A model generated the notes under the pieces. That model had not been told where the DNA came from, ran no database searches, and worked only from the letters and a program-made list of their open reading frames with translations. A stretch of 64,000 nucleotides of DNA, taken from the NCBI RefSeq assembly GCF_010686765.1, contig NZ_JAAGWF010000015.1, positions 157,348 to 221,347 of the forward strand, in the 5' to 3' direction. Both the position numbers and the translations under genes were made by a program. Source of the DNA: Geodermatophilus sabuli (GTDB taxonomy: Bacteria; Actinomycetota; Actinomycetes; Mycobacteriales; Geodermatophilaceae). Shown one piece after another: positions 17,250 to 26,477 of this stretch. How positions within the stretch are numbered: the first letter of the stretch is position 1; each line of letters begins with the position of its first letter.

Positions 17250-18202
17250 GCGCTCCGACGCGCCCCCGTCCGGGCGACGCCCGCCGGACGCGCATCGACG
17301 AGCTCGCCGCCCGGGCGGGGCAGGTGCCCGAGGGCGAAGGTGGGGTCTCCCTCACCAAGAGCGCGTTCCGGCGGTTGCGCCGCAACCCGGTGGCGATCCT
17401 CGGCGCGGTCATCGTGGTCGTCTTCCTCGTCGTGGCGGCCTTCGCGCCGTTCCTGGCGCCGCGGGACCCGCTGGCGCAGACGCTGCTGTCCGAGATCCGA
17501 CCCAACTCCATCCCCGGCGCCCAGGAGGGCTTCCCGCTCGGCGTGGACAACCTCGGCCGGGACCTCCTGTCCCGGCTGGTCTACGGATCCCGCCAGTCGC
17601 TGCTCATCGGCGTGGTCTCCACCGTGCTCGGCGTCATCGTCGGCATGGCGCTCGGCGTCCTGGCTGGGGCGTTCGGAGGGTGGGTCGACACCGTCGTCAT
17701 GCGGTTCGTCGACATCCTGCTGTCCATCCCGAGCCTGCTGATGGCGATCAGCATCTCGGTGCTGCTGGGGCAGAACCAGTACGCGCTGATGATCGCCATC
17801 GCGGTCACCCAGATACCGGTCTTCGCGCGACTGCTGCGCGGCTCGATGCTCGTGCAGCGCAGCAGCGACTACGCGCTGGCCGCCCGGGCGCTGGGCGTGA
17901 GGAAGAGCCGGATCGTCTTCGGCCACGTGCTGCCCAACTCGCTGTCGCCGGTGATCGTGCAGACCACGCTGTCGCTGGCGACGGCGATCATCGAGGCCGC
18001 GGCGCTGTCGTTCCTGGGTCTGGGTGACCCGGACCTGGCCCGTCCCGAGTGGGGAGCGATGCTGGCCAACGCGCAGGCGTTCCTGTCCATCCGGCCGGAG
18101 CTGGCCGTCTACCCGGCGCTGTGCATCATCGTCGTCGCGCTCGGCTTCACCCTGCTCGGGGAGTCGCTGCGCGAGGCCCTCGACCCGAAGTTCCGGAGGT
18201 AG
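17246..18202 (+). CDS. ABC transporter permease, DppC type
   Basis: ATG 17246 overlaps the previous stop and gives 318 residues; a longer frame from 16814 lies over the first permease. A charged N-terminus precedes FRRLRRNPVAILGAVIVVVF, the OppC N-domain, and then the periplasmic segment with LGVDNLGRDLLSRLVYGSR. The coupling loop is YALAARALGVRKSRIVFGHVLPNS. It pairs with the DppB-type protein to form the channel. Confidence 0.9.
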   Translation: MSAPTRPRPGDARRTRIDELAARAGQVPEGEGGVSLTKSAFRRLRRNPVAILGAVIVVVFLVVAAFAPFLAPRDPLAQTLLSEIRPNSIPGAQEGFPLGVDNLGRDLLSRLVYGSRQSLLIGVVSTVLGVIVGMALGVLAGAFGGWVDTVVMRFVDILLSIPSLLMAISISVLLGQNQYALMIAIAVTQIPVFARLLRGSMLVQRSSDYALAARALGVRKSRIVFGHVLPNSLSPVIVQTTLSLATAIIEAAALSFLGLGDPDLARPEWGAMLANAQAFLSIRPELAVYPALCIIVVALGFTLLGESLREALDPKFRR

Positions 18203-18208
18203 TGGACG

Positions 18209-19279
18209 GTGTCGATCGAGGCCGTGCCGACGGGGGGCGCCGATCCCGGCCAGTCGTCGGTGCTCGAGGTCGAGGAGCTCGCGGTCACCTTCACCCGCCG
18301 CGGGGAGGCGGCCACCCGGGCGGTCGACGGCGTCAGCTTCGCGGTGGCTGCGGGGGAGACCATCGGGCTCGTGGGGGAGTCCGGCTGCGGGAAGTCGGTC
18401 ACCTCGCTGGCGATCATGGGCCTGCTGCCGCGGCGCGGGGTGCAGGTCAGCGGCTCGGTCCGCTTCGGCGGCACCGAGCTGGTCGGGGCGGCCGACCGCA
18501 CGCTGCGGGAGCTGCGCGGCGCGGACATGGCGATGGTCTTCCAGGACCCCCTGTCCTCGCTCAACCCCACCGTGCCGATCGGCACTCAGGTCACCGAGGT
18601 CCTCGTCGAGCACGAGGACCTGAACCGGAAGCAGGCCACGGCCGAGGCGATCGACCTGCTGGACCGGGTCGGCATCCCCGACCCCGCCCGCCGGCTCAAG
18701 GAGTACCCGCACCAGCTGTCGGGCGGCATGCGGCAGCGCGCGCTGATCGCCATGGCCCTGGCCTGCTCGCCGCGGCTGCTCATCGCCGACGAGCCGACCA
18801 CCGCCCTCGACGTGACCATCCAGGCGCAGATCCTCGAGCTGCTGCGCGAGCTGGTGCAGGGATCGGGCACCGCGCTGGTGATGATCACCCACGACCTCGG
18901 CGTGGTGGCCGGGCTCTGCGACCGGGTGCACGTCATGTACGCCGGGAAGATCATCGAGTCGGCGGACCGGCACGACCTGTTCGCCCGGCCCCGGCAGCCC
19001 TACACCGGCGGCCTGCTCGCGTCGGTGCCCCGTCTGGACGCCGGGCGCGGCACCCCCCTCACGCCGATCCGGGGATCGGCACGGGACGCGATCCCGTGGG
19101 CGGAGGGCTGCGCGTTCGCACCCCGCTGCGACAACGCCCAGGACGACTGCCTCACCGAGGTCTCGGGCAGCACCGTCCCCCTGGAGTACGACGGCCCCGG
19201 GCGTGAGCTGCGCTGCCGGCACCCGCTGACCCACCCCCCGGTGGCCTCCGGGGCGACCGCGTCGGGAGCCGCCCGGTGA
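18209..19279 (+). CDS. ABC transporter ATP-binding protein, DppD type
   Basis: 356 residues from GTG 18209, with a GGAGG site 8 bases upstream (it overlaps the permease end region). Walker A GESGCGKS, signature [15 protein letters not shown], Walker [14 protein letters not shown] and the switch His in MITHDLG are all intact. The C-terminal oligopeptide extension has the cysteine-containing [12 protein letters not shown] that in this family can hold an Fe-S cluster or zinc. Its stop overlaps the next gene. Confidence 0.9.
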   Translation: MSIEAVPTGGADPGQSSVLEVEELAVTFTRRGEAATRAVDGVSFAVAAGETIGLVGESGCGKSVTSLAIMGLLPRRGVQVSGSVRFGGTELVGAADRTLRELRGADMAMVFQDPLSSLNPTVPIGTQVTEVLVEHEDLNRKQATAEAIDLLDRVGIPDPARRLKEYPHQLSGGMRQRALIAMALACSPRLLIADEPTTALDVTIQAQILELLRELVQGSGTALVMITHDLGVVAGLCDRVHVMYAGKIIESADRHDLFARPRQPYTGGLLASVPRLDAGRGTPLTPIRGSARDAIPWAEGCAFAPRCDNAQDDCLTEVSGSTVPLEYDGPGRELRCRHPLTHPPVASGATASGAAR

Positions 19280-20418
19280 CCCCTCCGGAGCAGGGCACCG
19301 GCCCGCTGCTGCGCGTCGAGGGCCTGGAGGTCCACTTCCCGATCCGCCGCGGGGTGGTGTTCGACCGCACCGTGGGGCACGTCCGCGCCGTGGACGGCGT
19401 CGACCTGTCCATCGACCGCGGGACCACCTACGGGCTGGTCGGCGAGTCCGGGTGCGGGAAGTCCACCCTCGGTCGTGCGGTCCTCCGGCTGGTCGAGCCG
19501 ACCGCGGGCCGGGTGGTCTTCGACGGCACCGACGTCGCCTCGCTGGCGGGCGAGCCGCTGCGGCACATGCGGCGGCGGATGCAGATGGTCTTCCAGGACC
19601 CGCTGGGCAGCCTCGACCCGCGGCAGAACGTGGAGTCGCTGCTGTCCGAGCCGCTGCGGGCGCACGGCCTGGGCGGCGGCCGGGAGGGCATCGCGGCGAA
19701 GATCCGCGGGCTGCTGGACGCCGTCGGCCTGCCCGCCGCCGCGCTGCGCCGCTATCCGCACGAGTTCTCCGGCGGCCAGCGCCAGCGCATCGGCATCGCC
19801 CGCGCGATCTCCCTGGAGCCCGACCTGCTCATCGCCGACGAGCCGGTCTCCGCGCTGGACGTGAGCGTCCAGGCGCAGGTGGTCAACCTGCTGGAGGAGC
19901 TCCAGCAGCGCCTGGGCCTGACCTTCCTGGTGATCGCGCACGACCTCGCCGTCGTCCGGCACATCAGCGACGTCGTCGGCGTCATGTACCTGGGCTCGCT
20001 GGTCGAGCAGGCGCCCTCCGACGCGATCTACGACCAGCCGCTGCACCCCTACACCCGGGCGCTGATGAGCGCCGTCCCCGTGCCGGACCCGGTCGTGGAG
20101 GAACGGCGGGAACGGATCCTGCTCGCCGGTGACCTCCCCTCGCCGGCGAACCCGCCCAGCGGCTGCCGGTTCCACACCCGCTGCCCCTGGCGGCAGGAGA
20201 CCCGGTGCGACGACGAGGCGCCCGCGCTCCGCGAGCTCGCCCCCGGGCACCTGGTGAGCTGCCACTGGGCCGAGGAGATCCGTGACGGCCGCCTCGCCCC
20301 GAAGTCACCGGAGGAGGTGGCCGCCAGCCAGGGCGTGTCCATCCGGGCCACCGGGGTGGCGGACATCGAGAGCGACGCCCTGGTGCAGGGCGTCGACCAG
20401 CCGATCGAACGGACCTGA
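19276..20418 (+). CDS. ABC transporter ATP-binding protein, DppF type
   Basis: 380 residues from GTG 19276. Complete nucleotide-binding motifs: [48 protein letters not shown]. The family extension follows with [16 protein letters not shown], three of the usual four cysteines clearly placed. Together with the previous four genes it completes a five-component importer; no peptidase or regulator is linked, so the imported solute is not defined. A ~45-residue tail after the extension is unusual in length and has no motif. Confidence 0.9.
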   Translation: MTPPEQGTGPLLRVEGLEVHFPIRRGVVFDRTVGHVRAVDGVDLSIDRGTTYGLVGESGCGKSTLGRAVLRLVEPTAGRVVFDGTDVASLAGEPLRHMRRRMQMVFQDPLGSLDPRQNVESLLSEPLRAHGLGGGREGIAAKIRGLLDAVGLPAAALRRYPHEFSGGQRQRIGIARAISLEPDLLIADEPVSALDVSVQAQVVNLLEELQQRLGLTFLVIAHDLAVVRHISDVVGVMYLGSLVEQAPSDAIYDQPLHPYTRALMSAVPVPDPVVEERRERILLAGDLPSPANPPSGCRFHTRCPWRQETRCDDEAPALRELAPGHLVSCHWAEEIRDGRLAPKSPEEVAASQGVSIRATGVADIESDALVQGVDQPIERT

Positions 20419-20419
20419 G

Positions 20420-20433
20420 GCCCCGTCCGGGGC
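20420..20433. terminator. Short hairpin between convergent genes
   Basis: GCCCC-GTCC-GGGGC directly after the ABC operon's last stop, with the Rieske gene converging from the right. Weak on its own, but well placed. Confidence 0.35.
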
Positions 20434-20446
20434 GCCCTGAGCCGGC

Positions 20447-20803
20447 TCACTCCAGGACGACGTCGTCCCCACGGCGCACCGCCCGGCGGACCCGCAGGCG
20501 CAGGAGGCGTCCGAGCGCGGCGACCAGCTGGGTGTAGCCCGGCGTCGGGCCGTGGTAGCCCAGGAAGCCGCGCGGGCCCTCGACCATCTCCCCGGTGCGG
20601 ACGTCGTAGCGGCTCTGGTGCCAGGGGCACACGAGGCAGCCCTCCGCGTCGAGGCTGCCCTCGGCCAGGTCGGCGAGCTGGTGCCGGCAGCGGCGCGACA
20701 CGGCGAAGTACCGGCCGTCCCGGTTGCCCACCGCCCACTCGCCGGAGCGGCGGACGGCGCCCGGGGGGAGGTCGCGGGCGGGGATCGGGTCGGGTCGGGT
20801 CAT
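20447..20803 (-). CDS. Rieske [2Fe-2S] domain protein
   Basis: 118 residues from ATG 20803, with GGAGGACCC ahead of it; the frame stays open to 21013 but over the next gene's promoter and start. The two Rieske ligand pairs are C39-x-H41 and C59-x2-H62 (CRH and CPWH). It is a single small Rieske domain, like the ferredoxin component of dioxygenases or the Rieske part of some nitrite reductases. No oxygenase or reductase gene is adjacent, so its electron partner lies elsewhere. It has a leader-free cytoplasmic N-terminus. Confidence 0.88.
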   Translation of the reverse strand: MTRPDPIPARDLPPGAVRRSGEWAVGNRDGRYFAVSRRCRHQLADLAEGSLDAEGCLVCPWHQSRYDVRTGEMVEGPRGFLGYHGPTPGYTQLVAALGRLLRLRVRRAVRRGDDVVLE

Positions 20804-20874
20804 GGGTCCTCCTGCGGACGTCGGCTGGGCTGCACCTACCCCGCACCACCGGGGTCCGACGCCCGCTGCGTGGG

Positions 20875-20880
20875 TAGGGT
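20875..20880 (+). promoter_or_regulatory. -10 box for a leaderless TPM-protein transcript
   Basis: TAGGGT lies eight bases before GTG 20889. This supports the GTG as the start of an otherwise ambiguous frame that stays open further upstream. Confidence 0.5.
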
Positions 20881-20888
20881 CCCCGGGA

Positions 20889-22952
20889 GTGAAGCCCCGG
20901 AGGTCCCCCGTGCGCCGGCTGTCCGTCGTCCTCGCCGTGCTGGCTGCCACGGTCCTCCTCGGCGGTGGACCGGCATCGGCCGAACCACCGTTCGACGTCC
21001 CCGAGCAGGTCACCGACCGCGTGGGCGCGCTGTCCGGCGACGAGTCGGAGGTCGACTCCGCCCTCGACGAGCTCCAGGCCGACGAGGGGACCCAGCTGTT
21101 CGTCGTCTACGTCTCCTCCTTCGACGGCCAGGAGCCCGGCGTGTGGGCCCGCGCCACGGCGCAGGCCTCGGGGCTGGGCCGCACCGACGTCCTGTTCGCC
21201 GTCGCGGTGGACGACAGCCGGTACGCCTACTGGGTCGACGACGCGTTCCCCCTGTCCGACAGCGAGATCGACGAACTGCTGGCCCGCGACGTCGAGCCCG
21301 CGCTCCGGGACGGCGACTGGGCGGGCGCGGTGACGGCGTTCGCCCAGGGCCTCGGTGGCGGGGACGGTGGCGGGTCCGGCGGCGGTTCCGGCGGCCTGGG
21401 CCCGATCGCCGTCGTCGGCGGGCTGGCGGTCGTGGGCGGCGGGGTCTACCTGGTGTCCCGCGCGCGTCGCCGCCGGCAGGGCCCGCCACCGGTCCAGCGC
21501 CTGGAACGGCCCGACCCGCATGCCGGTGTGCCGACCGAGCAGCTGGAGGCCCGGGCCAGCACCGCCCTGCTGGAGCTCGACGAGTCGGTCAAGACCTCGG
21601 GGCTGGACCTGGACTACGCCCGCCTGCAGTACGGCGAGGAGTCCGTCGCCGGTTTCGCCCAGGCGCTGGCCGCGTCCCGGGACGAGTTGTCCCGGGCGTT
21701 CGCGCTGCGCCAGCAGCTGGACGACGAGATCCCGGAGGACGAACCCACCCGGCGGGCCGTGCTCGCCCAGATGCTGCAGCTGACCGGCGCCGCCGACGCG
21801 CGGCTCGACGAGCAGGCGGAGGCGTTCGCGCGGCTGCGGGACCTGGAGAGCACCGCGCCGCAGGTCCTCGACGCGATCGAGCCACGCATCGGTGAGCTGC
21901 GGGCCCGGGTGCCGCAGGAGGAGCAACGACTGCAGGCCCTGCAGCAGCGCTACGCGGCTCCCGCCGTCGCGCCGGTGGCCGGGAACGTCACGCAGGCCCG
22001 GGCCCACCTGGACGCGGCCCAGCAGGAGGTCACAGAGGCCCGCACCGCGCTCGCCGCCGGTCAGTCCGGTGCCGCCGTCGGTGACATCCGCGCCGCGGAG
22101 GACGCGCTGGCGCAGACGGTCACGCTGCTGGACGCCGTCCGCCGGCTCGACGCCGACCTGGCGGCCGCGGGCGGCCGGGTGACCGAGATCCGCGCGGAGA
22201 CCGAGAAGGACCTGGCGGAGGCCCGCGCGCTCCTGTCCTCGGGGACCGACGGCGGGCTGCGGCCGCAGGTCGCCCGGGCCGAGTCCGCCCTGGCCTCGGC
22301 CGACGCCGCACTCCGCCCTCCCGCCGGCGGTCTGCCGGACCCGCTCGCCGCGCTGCGGCAGCTGGAGGAGGCCGACATCGCCCTCGAGCAGGCGCTGGCG
22401 GCGGCCCGCGACGCGCAGACCCGGACCCGCCGGGCGGCCGCCGCCCTCGACCAGGCGGTGACGACGGCGCAGTCGACCATCGCCGCGGCCGCGGACTTCA
22501 TCGACACCCGGCGGGGCGCGGTCGGTCCGGAGGCCCGCACCCGGCTGGCCGAGGCCCAGCGGCACCTCGCCGTCGCCGTCGACCAGGGCCGCGACGACCC
22601 GGTCTCGGCGCTCCGCAAGGCGCAGCAGGCGGCGAGCCTGGCGCAGCAGGCCCTGGACCGGGCGCAGTCGGACGTGTCGAGCTGGTCGTCGGGCGGGGGA
22701 TACGGTCCCGGCGGCCTCGGGGGCGGGTTCGGCGGGGGCTACGGCGGCGGGTACCGGCGGGGCGGGGTCGACCTGGGCAGCCTGGTCCTCGGCGGCATCC
22801 TGGCCGGTGGAGGGCGCGGCGGCTTCGGCGGTGGCGGGTTCGGCGGTGGGGGCTTCGGCGGTGGCCGTGGCTTCGGTGGCGGCGGCAGCTTCGGCGGTGG
22901 CGGCGGGCGCAGCGGTGGAGGTGGCGGCCGCAGCGGGGGAGGGCGCTTCTGA
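20889..22952 (+). CDS. TPM-domain membrane protein with coiled coil and Gly-rich tail
   Basis: 687 residues from GTG 20889. A signal sequence (VRRLSVVLAVLAATVLLGG...) leads to a TPM domain (about 35-150; VTDRVGALSGDESEVDSALDE through AVDDSRYAYWVDDAFPLSDSE), a fold found in photosystem repair and membrane proteins, exported here. A Gly/Ser run and one transmembrane helix (GPIAVVGGLAVVGGGVYLV) place the remaining ~420 residues in the cytoplasm. That part is long helical coiled coil, with many Ala/Glu/Arg heptads. The last ~85 residues are almost only Gly with Phe, Arg, Ser and Tyr. Function unknown; a scaffold at the envelope is plausible. Confidence 0.8.
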   Translation: MKPRRSPVRRLSVVLAVLAATVLLGGGPASAEPPFDVPEQVTDRVGALSGDESEVDSALDELQADEGTQLFVVYVSSFDGQEPGVWARATAQASGLGRTDVLFAVAVDDSRYAYWVDDAFPLSDSEIDELLARDVEPALRDGDWAGAVTAFAQGLGGGDGGGSGGGSGGLGPIAVVGGLAVVGGGVYLVSRARRRRQGPPPVQRLERPDPHAGVPTEQLEARASTALLELDESVKTSGLDLDYARLQYGEESVAGFAQALAASRDELSRAFALRQQLDDEIPEDEPTRRAVLAQMLQLTGAADARLDEQAEAFARLRDLESTAPQVLDAIEPRIGELRARVPQEEQRLQALQQRYAAPAVAPVAGNVTQARAHLDAAQQEVTEARTALAAGQSGAAVGDIRAAEDALAQTVTLLDAVRRLDADLAAAGGRVTEIRAETEKDLAEARALLSSGTDGGLRPQVARAESALASADAALRPPAGGLPDPLAALRQLEEADIALEQALAAARDAQTRTRRAAAALDQAVTTAQSTIAAAADFIDTRRGAVGPEARTRLAEAQRHLAVAVDQGRDDPVSALRKAQQAASLAQQALDRAQSDVSSWSSGGGYGPGGLGGGFGGGYGGGYRRGGVDLGSLVLGGILAGGGRGGFGGGGFGGGGFGGGRGFGGGGSFGGGGGRSGGGGGRSGGGRF

Positions 22953-23027
22953 CCGCTCCGCGCAGCCACCCCTGGGAACTGTCGGACCCCGGTGCCACGG
23001 TGACCTCCCCCACACCGAGGAGGAACG

Positions 23028-23795
23028 ATGCCCACTCGCGACACCCCATGGCCGGCCGGCACCCCGTGCTGGGTCGACTACGGAGCGGCCGACGTGGACG
23101 CCGCCAAGGAGTTCTACGGCCAGCTGCTGGGCTGGGAGTACTCCGGCGGCGACCCGGAGTTCGGCGGATACCTGAACGCCTCCAGGAACGGCCGGGCCGC
23201 CTCCGGCCTCGGCCCGCTCACCGGCGAGGGCGACTCGCCGGCCTGGACGACGTACTTCGCCACCGACGACGCCGCCGCGACGGCCGACCGGATCCGCGGG
23301 GCCGGTGGGCAGGTCGTCGTCGAGCCCATGGAGGTCGGCCCGATGGGCACGATGGTCATCGCCGTCGACCCGCAGGGCAACGCCTTCGGGCTCTGGCAGG
23401 GCGGCTCCCACACCGGCGCGCAGGTCTACGGCGAGCCGGGGGCCTACGTGTGGAACGAGGCGGCGGTGGAGGACACGGAGGCCGCGCGCGCCTTCTACTC
23501 GGCGGTCTTCGGGTTCACCTACGAAGCGGTCACCATGGAGGGGGAGACGGACTACACGACCTTCTCGACGGGCGGAGACCCGCTGGGTGGTCTCGGCGGG
23601 GTCCACCCCGGCCTGCCGAAGGGCTGGACGACGTGCTTCGGGGTGGCGTCGACCGACGAGTCCGTGGCGGCGGTCCAGGCCGCGGGCGGCAAGGTGCTGC
23701 TCCCGGCCGAGGACACCGAGTTCGGCCGGTTCGCCGTCCTCGAGGACCCGTGGGGCGCACCCTTCTCCGTCATGGAGGTACCCGCGGCGGGCTGA
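23028..23795 (+). CDS. VOC-family protein with two glyoxalase-like domains
   Basis: 255 residues, start ATG 23028 with GAGGAGGAACG ahead. Domain 1 (about 10-125) starts TPCWVDYGAADVDAAKEFY and ends with VDPQGNAFGLWQGG. Domain 2 (about 135-250) starts GAYVWNEAAVEDTEAARAFY and ends EDPWGAPFSVME. This is the standard tandem-VOC plan of actinobacterial 'hydroxylase-like' proteins that are often annotated as CFP30B-like. Metal ligands are poorly conserved, so it may bind a ligand rather than catalyse. Confidence 0.85.
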   Translation: MPTRDTPWPAGTPCWVDYGAADVDAAKEFYGQLLGWEYSGGDPEFGGYLNASRNGRAASGLGPLTGEGDSPAWTTYFATDDAAATADRIRGAGGQVVVEPMEVGPMGTMVIAVDPQGNAFGLWQGGSHTGAQVYGEPGAYVWNEAAVEDTEAARAFYSAVFGFTYEAVTMEGETDYTTFSTGGDPLGGLGGVHPGLPKGWTTCFGVASTDESVAAVQAAGGKVLLPAEDTEFGRFAVLEDPWGAPFSVMEVPAAG

Positions 23796-23854
23796 GGACC
23801 GCGACGGGCGGCGCGGCGGGGCGCGCCGCCCGCGGACGGCTCGACCCGCGGAGG

Positions 23855-24283
23855 TCAGCCGCGGAGCTGGCCGTAGGTGTGTTCTGGCGTGAACCGGACG
23901 ACCAGCCGCCGGTCGGCGACCATCGCTGCCCGGTACTCCGCCCAGTTCTCGTGCTCCCCGGAGATGCCGCGGTAGTAGGTCACCAGCTCCTCGACCGTGG
24001 CGTCGTGCGGGTCGGCCGCCACCGGGGTGAGCTGCGCGGTGCCCTCGACGGCGACCCACGTCCAGAAGTCGCCGGAGGAGACGTGCAGCGTGACGCGGGG
24101 GTCGGCCTGCAGGTTGCGGGTCTTGGCCCGGTCGGCGGTGACCGACACCCGGAACAACCCGGTCTGCGGGTCGTGGGCGTACCCGACGTTCGACAGCTGC
24201 GGCCTGCCGTCGCGCTTGACGGTGGCCAGCACGCCGTAGCGGTTCTCGGCGACGAAGGCGAGCATGCGCGGGTCCAGGGTCAT
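23855..24283 (-). CDS. PPOX-class F420-dependent oxidoreductase
   Basis: 142 residues from ATG 24283, the start that fits the family: MTLDPRMLAFVAENRYGVLATVKRDG is the classic opening of actinobacterial split-barrel F420 enzymes. Further landmarks are QLSNVGYAHDPQTGLFRVSVTADRAKTRNL and the core strand RVTLHVSSGDFWTWV. The family reduces diverse substrates, or quinones, with reduced F420. The frame continues open upstream to 24769 only across the SDR gene. Confidence 0.87.
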   Translation of the reverse strand: MTLDPRMLAFVAENRYGVLATVKRDGRPQLSNVGYAHDPQTGLFRVSVTADRAKTRNLQADPRVTLHVSSGDFWTWVAVEGTAQLTPVAADPHDATVEELVTYYRGISGEHENWAEYRAAMVADRRLVVRFTPEHTYGQLRG

Positions 24284-24413
24284 GCCGGCCGCAACGCCGT
24301 TCGGCCGGCCGATCTGCCCGGCCGGTGCTGCCGCCCCGACGCGCCCCGGGGGTGCCACCCGTGGTGATGCGGGTCCCCGTGTGAGCGGGGGCGCGATGGG
24401 GGAGTTCTCGGGG

Positions 24414-25481
24414 ATGACCCAGGAGCAGGCCGGCAGCGTGCTGGTGACCGGAGCCGGTGGAGTGATCGGCGCGCACGCCGCGGCTGAGTACGCCCGGCAG
24501 CCCGACTGGCGGGTCCGCGGGGTGAGCCGGCGGACGCCGCGCCCAGCGCCCTGGGAGCACCTCGCCGTGGACCTGGGCGACGCGGACACCGCGCGGGCGG
24601 GACTGTCCGGGCTCGGCGACGTCACCCACCTCGTCTTCGCCGCGTACGCGGAGCGGCCCACCGCGCGGGAGCTGTCGGAGGTCAACGTGGCGCTGCTGCG
24701 CAACACCCTGGACGGGCTGACCGCAGCGGACGCCCCGCTCGAGCACGTGACCCTGTACCAGGGTGGCAAGGCCTACGGCGCCCACATGGACTTCTTCAAC
24801 ACCCCGGCCAAGGAGCGCGACCCGCGGATCGTGCAGCCGAACTTCTACTACGACCAGGAGGACCTGCTCCGCGCGGTCGCGGCGGAGCGCGGCTTCCGGC
24901 TCACCGTCCTCCGGCCCGAGGGCGTCATCGGCTACGCGGTGGGCAACCCGATGAACCTGCTCATGGTCATCGCGGTGTACGCCGCGATCAGCCAGGAACT
25001 CGGTCAGCCGCTGCGCTTCCCGGGCAGCCTGGCCGCCTACGACGCCCTCTACCAGGTCACCGACGCCGAGTTGCTGGCCCGCGCCACCCGCTGGGCCGGC
25101 CGGGAACCGCACGCCGACGGTGAGGTCTACAACGTCACCAACGGCGATCAGCTGCGCTGGCGGCACGTGTTCCCGGTACTGGCCCGCCACCTGGGGATGG
25201 AGCTCGCCGAGCCCCAGCCGGTGCCGCTGGCCGAGGCGATGGCCGGCCGGCGGGACGTCTGGGAACGCCTCGTCGCCCGGCACGACCTGGTGCCCACGCC
25301 GTATGCGGACCTCGTCCGCTGGGAGTTCGGCGAGTTCATCTTCCGGTCCGGCTTCGACAACGTCAGTTCCACGATCAAGCTGCGCCAGGCCGGCTTCGCC
25401 GACTGCCTGGACACCGAGGACCGCTTCCTCGAGCTCCTCGACCGGCTGGCGGCCGACCGGGTGATCCCCCCGGTGCGCTGA
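24414..25481 (+). CDS. SDR-family (PRISE-like) NAD(P)-dependent reductase
   Basis: ATG 24414 with GGGGGAG eight bases upstream gives 355 residues; ATG 24396 would add six. The Rossmann motif is VLVTGAGGVIGAHAAAEY, followed by VRGVSRRTP, a dinucleotide-binding landmark of the PRISE (progesterone 5-beta-reductase/iridoid synthase) group. The substrate region has LYQGGKAYGAHM and PNFYYDQEDLL, where the Lys and Tyr of the PRISE catalytic pair are found. These enzymes reduce activated C=C bonds of enones. Its stop TGA abuts the convergent pirin stop with no gap (TGATCA at 25479-25484). Confidence 0.82.
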   Translation: MTQEQAGSVLVTGAGGVIGAHAAAEYARQPDWRVRGVSRRTPRPAPWEHLAVDLGDADTARAGLSGLGDVTHLVFAAYAERPTARELSEVNVALLRNTLDGLTAADAPLEHVTLYQGGKAYGAHMDFFNTPAKERDPRIVQPNFYYDQEDLLRAVAAERGFRLTVLRPEGVIGYAVGNPMNLLMVIAVYAAISQELGQPLRFPGSLAAYDALYQVTDAELLARATRWAGREPHADGEVYNVTNGDQLRWRHVFPVLARHLGMELAEPQPVPLAEAMAGRRDVWERLVARHDLVPTPYADLVRWEFGEFIFRSGFDNVSSTIKLRQAGFADCLDTEDRFLELLDRLAADRVIPPVR

Positions 25482-26450
25482 TCAGCGTTCCCGGCCGCGC
25501 GGCTTGAGCGGCACCGGCGGGAGGGGCGGAGCCTCCAGCCGGGCGCCGTCGTAGCCCAGCACCGTGCCGAAGCGGTCGGACTCGCCGTTCCACTGCTCGG
25601 CGTAGTCGGCGATCTCCTCGCCGGTGCGGCCGACGAAGTTCCACCACATGACCAGCCGCTCCTCGAACGGCTCGCCCCCCAGCAGCAGCAGCCGGCTCGC
25701 CTCGCCGGCGGTCAGCCGCAGTGTCGTCCGCCCGGTGCCGAGGTAGAGCATCGCCCCCCGGCCCAGTGGGGCGCCGTCGACCACGACCGAGCCGGACGAG
25801 GCGAGCAGGCCGTACTCGAAGCCCGGCTCCATCGGCACCTCGACGTCGGCTCCGGGCGCGAGGGCCAGGTCGACGCCGACCAGCGGCGTGTAGGTCCTAC
25901 CCGGCGAGGTGGCTCCGCCGAAGGAGCCGACGAGCACGGTGGTGGTGAGTCCGTCCGAGGCCCAGCCGGGCAGGGTGGCGTGGTGCTCGAAGGCCGGAGC
26001 GGTCTCGCGGTGCGCGTCCGGCAGGGCCACCCAGAGCTGCGCGCCGTGCAGGAACCGCGGGTGCGCGACCGGGGACTGCTCGGCGTGCGAGATGCCGTGG
26101 CCGGCGGTCATCAGCGCGAGCTGACCCGGCCCGAACCGGACGTCGGAGCCGAGCGAGTCCAGGTGGTGCACCTCGCCCTCCAGCAGCCACGACACCGTCT
26201 GCAGCCCCGTGTGCGGATGCGGTGCCACCTGCATGCCGGCACCGGCGGCGATGTCGTCGGGTCCGTAGTGGTCGACGAACGCCCACGCGCCGACCATCCG
26301 GCGTCCGAGGGTCGGCAGCAGCCGCCGGACCCGCGTGCTCTCGCCCAGCAGCACCTCCTTGCCGGGCAGCAGGTCCAGCGCCGGACCGGCCGAGGTGCCC
26401 GCGAGGCCGCCCAGCTCGCGCGGGGCGGGGCGGCGGTCGAGGTTGCTCAT
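25482..26450 (-). CDS. Pirin-family protein (first of two)
   Basis: 322 residues, two cupin halves. The metal-site pattern is PHPHTGLQTVSWLLEGEVHH plus GHGISHAEQSP, with His and Glu ligands typical of the pirins. The N-terminus is longer than in most pirins (about 40 residues before the first strand) and includes a VLLGESTRVRRLLPTLGRRM segment. Pirins act as quercetinases or redox-sensing partners; which applies here is unknown. It follows the second pirin gene on the same strand by 27 bases and is probably co-transcribed. Confidence 0.85.
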   Translation of the reverse strand: MSNLDRRPAPRELGGLAGTSAGPALDLLPGKEVLLGESTRVRRLLPTLGRRMVGAWAFVDHYGPDDIAAGAGMQVAPHPHTGLQTVSWLLEGEVHHLDSLGSDVRFGPGQLALMTAGHGISHAEQSPVAHPRFLHGAQLWVALPDAHRETAPAFEHHATLPGWASDGLTTTVLVGSFGGATSPGRTYTPLVGVDLALAPGADVEVPMEPGFEYGLLASSGSVVVDGAPLGRGAMLYLGTGRTTLRLTAGEASRLLLLGGEPFEERLVMWWNFVGRTGEEIADYAEQWNGESDRFGTVLGYDGARLEAPPLPPVPLKPRGRER

Positions 26451-26477
26451 GGTGCGGGTCCCTCCCGGTCGGTGCCC

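Noticed and set aside
20049..25283. Very long minus-strand open frame (1744 codons)
   Set aside because: It runs over at least six well supported genes and arises from GC-rich codon bias; its translation has no recognisable domain apart from the parts belonging to real genes.
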